This document shows positions 18,933 to 25,035 of a DNA stretch of 25,035 nucleotides, piece after piece (position 1 is the stretch's first letter; each line of letters starts with the position of its first letter). The stretch is taken from assembly GCA_037176905.1 (NCBI GenBank), contig JBBBWG010005224.1:74264-99298 (forward strand), in the 5' to 3' direction. The position numbers were made by a program, and so were the translations under genes. This stretch comes from Azolla pinnata. Lineage: Eukaryota; Streptophyta; Polypodiopsida; Salviniales; Salviniaceae. Below the pieces are notes generated by a model. It was given only the letters and a program-made list of their open reading frames with translations, made no database searches and was not told the DNA's origin.

Positions 18933-21900
18933 TCAAAATACGGTTTTTACGGTCTTTACAAATGAGTAAGCAAGAGCCCCAGTGAAAATATAGCTATCGA
19001 CCCGATCAAGTATGCCACCTACAGAAATGAAAACAACAGATCAGCCTGACCACCCACTGCAAGATGGCCCCACACTAATAATGTCAGAAAAGTTTCGAAA
19101 AAGCAAAATTTCAGGGATGTAAAAAGAGATGAAACAGATAATTGCAAAAAACTATGAGAAACCATGTCCAGGGATAAGCCGGCCCGAATCCTTCACACCG
19201 GCATCTCTTTTAATCAAGGACTCCGTCAAATCACCGAACAGAGATCCAAGAAAGTTGACTATAGCAAATGCCGCCGCACTGAAAATTAATTCCAGGTATT
19301 GGGAACTTGAATCAATAGAAAATCGTTACAAATAGATTCAATGTTTGTTTTCTTCCTTCCTTTTCCATGCAACCATAACAAGTGAACTATACAGCGAAAC
19401 TCAGACCGCTTTGATGTTTGTCTTGATTATCACATTCAATTCCATGGTATTGAAATGTATGCATGCATATGGTGAGGAGAACAAACTAGTTCTCCTGATG
19501 TAACTCTAAGTTAACGGAGATTTTTCGTAGAAAATGAATCATACCTAATTAAATTTGACGGCCAGCACAAGACTTTACTCAAGATAATCGTGACAATAAC
19601 TGAAGAGCTTAAACCCACAATGGCACCCTCCAATGTCTTCTTTGGGCTAACAATCGATAAAGGAGTTCTTCCTAGCACCTGCTCAATAAATGTTACAAAC
19701 GCTACCTTAATTATCCATAGAAAGGTGCCAAAGCATAAAACAAAGTTACTACCACACTTACCTTTCCACCCAGGAATGCACCGGTATCAGCTGCAATAAT
19801 GCTGCTTATAGATATGATAGTAGCAACTAGTCCAACTGTAACCTCCCCTCCAAAAATCAAGGGTGTAACCTCTGAAGTTTCCAGATGAAGTAAAGAAATT
19901 CTTGAGAACCCTCAAGGTCTTCGAACATTAAACCAGTAATTTAAACATGAACTACTATGAAAGAATGAGATGAGGAACACAACGCTTGCAAACAAAGGTG
20001 CATAGCCGTTCACCTTCCAAGTCGTCAAAAAACAAGATAATAAGCTAGTTCATATGGTTTTCAACGTCAACCCATACAAGCACTTTACTATCTCCTCATT
20101 TGCAGGTAAGGACCCAAAAGACATAGTAATACATAAGAGACTTGATTCAATCAACACCACATTAAGAAATGAACATATAGCATCTCCATAATCCCCACAC
20201 TAGCATAACTGAACCGAACAATAATCTTCCTGTCACATCACTTGAAATAGATATGCGCTTTAGACTATGGGCTTTAAGTTTGGGATTTTTCTCAGATATT
20301 AAAACCCCCACAGAAAAGTATGACGATAGATATTGGTTTCCCACAAAGCTGCAAAAACCTTGAAGTTTTGAGCCATGGCAAGTGAATGGAAAGTGATAAG
20401 TAAACTAGCGCGACGAGGTTATGAATACCATGTAGACAGTCCTTCAGAAACCCCATAGTAGAGTTCTGAAGCTAGATGAAGGATTAAAATGTTATGATAG
20501 CATGACATAACATCTTCATTCACAATGACAGAATGATTGGTCACAGATCAAGAATGAAAACCACAAGAAAGAACGGAGTTGGTTCACAAACGCAGAATGA
20601 TGCCAAGTGGTACAATGAACATCAAAAGATCTAGAAGAAGTAGAATCTGTGAGGAATTCCCAGCTAGCCTGAGTATGGAAGAATTAGAAACATGGTTCCA
20701 GTATGCAGTGAGACAGCCACAGGAAGAAGGGAAAAGAAAAGAAGTATCAAGGGCAAATGCCATGAAAAGATGATCACGGTTGTCCAAAATGAGCATTTCA
20801 TATATGCACGAATCCTCTCAATAATAATTGGCATTACATCGTTCTAAGCAAGATTTCCTAGGCTCTTATTGAAAGAGATCGTAGCATAGTATGTGCCATC
20901 AGAATAAGCAGCAAATAAAGATGGACTAATAATTCATTTTAATTTTTAAAAGGCTTTGTAACAGACGTTATGTGCTCTAGTGGGTTTCCTACTAATCATA
21001 ATCAGGCCATTGTCTCTAAGTCAGTAAGTCACGTAAAGCTAGTTCGTCCGTAACTTCGATTCAGAAATGAATCAAACTACTTACTTGAAGTCAAGGCAGG
21101 AATAGCAGTTCCACACCGCAATTTAATCCAAAAGCATGGTAAATAGCCACAATAAAAGAGCCCAAATATTGCACTACTCAATTGAGAAAATCGAGGTTTC
21201 TCGTGCTGAAGCAGAAGCGGGATCGCTAAGAAAAAAGCTGCAGTAGTAAGAGCGACACTGACACGTCCCCCAAAGTACCTGTGTGGATCAAGTGATAGAA
21301 ATAAGAAACGTGTATATGCAAAACGCGAGCTATGCATAAGAACGAAAATTCCTCCAAATAATTGCAATCACAGAGAATATGGTTATGACAATGAGCAAGG
21401 ACTCCAGCAATGGGAAAACACTCAGACATAACAACCCTCCTCAGAAAACGAGCCCATAAAAGCCAGGTTCCAGTGCAAATTTTATCTTCAGATTCATATA
21501 GCAAACTCAGAGCAAGGACAAAACCGTGTTGTTAAAAGTTTATGGTTTACATCTACTGGCCTACTAATTAAGAAACTTAGTCTCAGATAAAACTGGCAAA
21601 GAGAATGTGGAAGGTATAAAGGCACTGTCTTGCGCTCTTGCAAATGAAAACCCCGAATAAAAAAGAAGTGTTCTTGTATATTTTCTATGTCTTATGCATC
21701 AAGTAAAAGGAAAGCAATACATACAGAGTCATTAGAGGCATCGCAGCACAAATGATAGAGCATGCACGGGACACAGTCCGTGGAGGTGGAGTCATTCCAT
21801 CAGCTATACCATCACTCCTCACAAGCTTGAAATACTCTGTTGTTGCAATCAAAACCACACTAGCAATGCATGCAGTGAACCACCAGCCACCAGCAACAAC

Positions 21901-22873
21901 CGTTCCTCCAATAAAAATACCAATCCCTGCACCAAAAACCACCCTGTTCTGCATCTGACTCCTCTTCTGATCTTTCTCTGCAGTGTTTTCGTCTACCACA
22001 TCATTCAATAGCACACCTGGCTCATCGAACTCCTTAACGTGGAACGGTTCTTCTCGCTCTGAAACCTCCTACACAAAACTGTGACATGAATTACGGGCAT
22101 GTAAACACTGAGTTTACTCCACGATTTATGCACATACCGACCAAATGTTTGATCGGAACATATGTAGAGACCTTTATGAAGGTACTATCTCATTCAGCCG
22201 ATTATTAAAAATGTACTGTATTCAGATGCTACTGTAGTGATATATTTACTTCTATCTCATCTTGTCCTCCTTTTCTCATGACACCAACCATTATACCCTT
22301 CAAACCCCTTAAAGTTCAGCACAAGTAAAGATGAAGGATATCCAATATAAATTATCAACACACTACGAACGAGTGACTCTTTTGACACAACCTGATGTAT
22401 GTACCTTTCCCTCACTTAACTTGGGTGTCAAAAATGCATTCCCTATTTAAATTGCATCATTTATACCCGGGAATATGAATGGCTCTTCAGCATGTCCTAC
22501 CTACAACTAACAAATGAACTGAAAGAAGCTTCGGAACACTACGTGGGAGTGCATCAAAGAAAATTACCTTTGTACTGCTATCCTGCTGTACACCGGACAT
22601 AACAGACCCACACAAACATTTCCCGGTTCGAGAAGATATAGTTATGCCTTTACGAGAGCCCGCCATGGATAAGTGTTTGCATCTCAATGAAGGCATTTTA
22701 TCGACCGACTCCTGAGATTGAGAGCCTCGTTGACGAAGCACACAGTTTGTTGAATTTTTGAGTCTCTGTATAGGGACATGTGTGATATACAGAGGATTGA
22801 AAGAATGGCATCTATGTGATTGCGGTGGCGAGAGCTTGTGGAGCGATAGTATGGAATGCGATGATGTGATCAT
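18933..22873 (-). CDS. CDS4: Phosphatidate cytidylyltransferase (CDP-diacylglycerol synthase), plastid CDS4/5-like
   Basis: Predicted 429 aa. The enzyme makes CDP-diacylglycerol from phosphatidate and CTP; the plant plastid form feeds phosphatidylglycerol synthesis. Exons, minus-strand order: 22873-22568, 22068-21725, 21278-21085, 19871-19762, 19678-19545, 19278-19163, 19018-18933; all phases close. The first exon is a Ser/His/Arg-rich putative transit peptide. Then come [89 protein letters not shown] and [20 protein letters not shown]. The PROSITE-type CDS signature S-x-x-K-R-x4-K-D...HGG-x-x-DR-x-D is complete at residues 383-409. Several hydrophobic segments fit an integral membrane enzyme. 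The fourth-exon acceptor (TTCAG|AGGTTAC) was chosen because it restores phase and the Lys codon. Start: first ATG of the transit-peptide frame. Length fits CDS4/5. Confidence 0.93.
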
Positions 22874-23408
22874 TTCTTGCCTGGTTTCCTTCTACAGCAC
22901 CTGCTGTCGATTCTTGTCCTCACATGAGATTTCCTGAAGCTCGGTTTACAATTGTAGCAGATGTCGTCTCGAATGCCACCAGGCTGACATGAAAAAACGA
23001 CAGAAAACGGAACATGCAAAGCCTCGCCTGAGCGTTTTCTGCCACACAGAAGCGGCAGCAAAGGCCGCGGAATACACAGAGCACAAAAATACGAATAACA
23101 AAAAGTTCGATTTTTCTCCCACGGTCGCCTGGGGTTCTTCTCTTCTTGCGACCAGAAGCCGATTTGAAGGCAGTGGACGGGCAAGAGAAGTGGAGGGGAG
23201 GAATGAATGCACGTACCTTGCTAGACACGCATGTGAGGGAGAGCTTCAGCGCTGCAGAGACGGCTGGGGAGAGGAGAGGCGAAACCCTAACCCTAGAGCT
23301 GCTGCCATGGCTTCTCTGCGCTTCGTTGTCGTGGAGCAGGAGCGGATGGGGATGATGACGATGATGGCGGGGATAAATTATTTTTTATTTTATTTTATTT
23401 TGGTTGGG
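22874..23408 (-). promoter_or_regulatory. Probable 5' UTR with intron and telo-boxes of the CDS4-like gene
   Basis: On the gene's strand a strong donor (AAG|GTACGT) lies at 23217/23216. Acceptor-like CTGTAG or GACAG sites lie around 22890-22905, just before the ATG at 22873, suggesting a leader intron of about 320 bases. A double telomere-type motif (AAACCCTAACCCTAG on the plus strand, 23282-23296) lies in the first leader exon. An (ATTTT)n tract sits near 23380-23400. No supported coding gene on the plus strand. Confidence 0.5.
23246..23308 (-). other. Upstream ORF in the CDS4-like leader
   Basis: ATG in good context (GCCATGGCA) at 23308, 20 codons (MAAALGLGFRLSSPQPSLQR) and stop at 23248-23246, all before the leader donor site. 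The telo-box encodes its ALGLGF part. If the transcript starts at the TATA box below, this uORF would be in every mRNA. Regulation of translation is an inference. Confidence 0.45.
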
Positions 23409-23416
23409 TTTTTATA
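23409..23416 (-). promoter_or_regulatory. TATA box for the CDS4-like gene
   Basis: TATAAAAA on the minus strand (context CTATAAAAACCC), about 100 bases upstream of the uORF ATG and about 540 bases upstream of the main ATG. Position and context fit a plant core promoter. Confidence 0.5.
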
Positions 23417-24442
23417 GATTGTTTTTTTATTTAATTACGGAATTATCCCCTTCCTATTGTTTTGTGATCCTCGCTGATTTAGGCAGTTTGGGAGTTCAGT
23501 TCAACTCACATATTATGATGTCGAAACTCAATCTTCTCGAATGCGATAACGATCGACCTCCGGCAACAATTGCTTGGAAAACGCTCGGTTCGATTGATCT
23601 GCTGGAAAAGTGGGTGTAAATCAGTGCTGGATTAAACTGTGTCGAAATCTACGTTACCCACGGGTGATGAATTGAGCACTCGCGTGATCCTCTAACCTCT
23701 TGGTGTACCCTATCGATCCATATTCTGGTACCAAAGGTACTTGCTACGCTTAGGTAAAAGCGTCTCGTAACTTGTATTAGATACGGTGGTAGAATGTGAG
23801 CATTCGGAGGCTTGATTAGAGTTCCTCGAGGGCTGATCATGGAACAAAGGTAGGAAAATAAAAAAAGAAACAACGAAGCTTGAGATTGGGGGGCAACCTT
23901 ACACGTCTTGCAATGATGCAGCCCGATTCGAGTTATAGTTAGTCACTTCAACTGGCAAAATCAAACGCATGCAATTGTCGCCATAAAGTTATGCTTTTAT
24001 TATTCGTTAAGTCTGATTTGGGCATAGAGTTTGAGAAGGATATATATATTGCAGTTGCTGATTGAGCTGGAAATTAAAACTACCTAAACGTCGACAAGTA
24101 AGCACAAGTTCGACTAATTCACGGAGTGTGGCAAGCAGCAGGTGGAATTGCATTGTCGAACACAAGAGTCGAGCATGCATACATTTGGGGGGGGGGGGCT
24201 ACAAGGGCAATCTTGTGATGAAATATAGATCGCTGAGTGGTTTCAAGAGAATGTACAAGCGGTCTGGTCACGATTAGATGTAGTTGTAATTAGCTCGAAG
24301 GAGGAGGAGGAGTCCTCTTGCTTGTATGGCGTGCACGAAGGGAAGAATCTTGTGAACAGATGGGGTCAGCTAACTAACTTATGTATGACGAAGATGAGGA
24401 GGAGGAGGAGGAGCTGGCTTGATGATGAGGTAGGTATATATG
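23417..24442. other. Intergenic region with no clear gene
   Basis: Short ORFs only, none resembling a known protein. A G12 run lies at 24187-24198 and GAG/GGA triplets at about 24300-24312 and 24392-24412. The right end probably holds the 3' UTR of the minus-strand gene that ends at 24443. Confidence 0.5.
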
Positions 24443-25035
24443 TCAGGCTTTCGCGGCGCAGTAGAGCCAGAAGATGGCGGTGAAGCGCGAGCGGTAGAGC
24501 TGGCCGGGCGCGGGTCTCCAGGGCGGGGTTCGAGGGGGCAGGCCGCCCGTGGTGGACACCATCTGCACGTGGCTATAGTCGCCGAGCACGGGCCTGGGAC
24601 ACGCAGCACAAAGCACAAGCGCAGCACAAAGCAAGCAAAGAAGGTAAGCCGAAACCCTACTACTAAAACGCGAGCAGAGCGCGTTTTTTTGTATCGGGCG
24701 TTGGGTCGGGGGGGAGCTCCGAAACGTGGGGCTCGCGAGACTTACGGGGATCCGTGGGTGGAGGTGACGACGGCGAGGGACCAGGGCAAGGAGCCGGGGG
24801 AGACGGGGACGGGCGGGGACGCGGGCCTGCCGACAACGACGAGGTCGGCGAAGTCATCGTGGTCGTCACGGGGGCGGGGGGCGGGGGCGAAGAAGTGCCA
24901 GCACGAGGAGCCGCCGCGGGCGTCGGGCGGGCGGCGGACGTAGAACGAGCCGATCTGGGCGGCGCCCGGGAAGTGGAAAAGGCGGGCGGACAAGTTGCGC
25001 GGGAGCCAGCTGGTGGCGCCGCCGCCGCCGGGCCC
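24443..25035 (-). CDS. 3' end of an unrecognised plant protein
   Basis: Exons on the minus strand: 25035-24746 (continues beyond the window) and 24593-24443 with stop. The intron 24745-24594 has donor CC|GTAAGT and acceptor CCCAG|G, and phase 2 closes exactly. The visible 146 residues start GPGGGGATSWLPRNLSARLF and include HFPGAAQIGSFYV, WHFFAP, LPWSLAVVTSTHGS, GDYSHVQMVSTTGG, PGQLYRSRFTAIFWLYC and end AAKA. Conserved-looking aromatic and hydrophobic words and the good splice fit argue for a real gene, strongly GC-rich like the NPH3-type exon. I do not recognise the family. The hydrophobic stretch near the end is too short to call a membrane anchor. Confidence 0.6.

Overview
This window looks like nuclear DNA of a land plant. 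The genes are split by GT-AG introns whose phases match exactly when exons are joined. The proteins belong to plant families, three of them from plastid-targeted families. Telo-box motifs (AAACCCTAA) sit in several 5' leaders, and the intergenic DNA is full of microsatellites. Very GC-rich exons (the NPH3-type gene and the 5' F-box exon) beside AT-richer introns, together with dense gene spacing, suggest a compact genome, perhaps a monocot. That placement is an inference from composition only. I see no operon, phage, CRISPR array, insertion sequence or other prokaryotic system.

Layout. (1) 1-1103, +: last two exons of a plastid-type glucose-6-phosphate dehydrogenase (G6PD4-like), with the 5' part outside the window. 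(2) 1104-2788: intergenic DNA with a 40-bp minisatellite, then a long telo-box-bearing leader. (3) 2789-4477, +: a complete four-exon F-box protein with an unrecognised C-terminal domain. (4) 5697-9025, -: a complete six-exon, 451-aa solanesyl (long-chain trans-prenyl) diphosphate synthase with a putative transit peptide, three telo-boxes and two G-boxes upstream. (5) 9026-14477: a 5.4-kb gene-poor stretch with diverged tandem repeats, a large GAT/GGT array, a purine-pyrimidine alternating block and a clear fold-back. (6) 14478-18226, +: a complete four-exon, 929-aa BTB-NPH3 protein invaded by in-frame trinucleotide and hexanucleotide repeats. (7) 18933-22873, -: a complete seven-exon, 429-aa plastid-type CDP-diacylglycerol synthase (CDS4/5-like) with a TATA box, a uORF and a probable 5'-UTR intron. 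(8) 24443-25035, -: the last two exons of a gene I do not recognise.

The genes are independent transcription units. F-box and SPS converge, SPS and NPH3 diverge across the repeat-rich gap, and NPH3 and CDS4 converge. Three products (G6PD4-like, SPS, CDS4/5-like) act in plastid metabolism: redox and pentose phosphate, plastoquinone side chain, and phosphatidylglycerol precursor. I take this proximity as chance, not a cluster.

The most unusual features are the repeat-riddled NPH3 protein, which keeps its conserved blocks and its C-terminal 14-3-3-type tail, and the fold-back at 12921-13058. I find no convincing undescribed multi-gene system. All exon structures were read by eye and lack transcript support.
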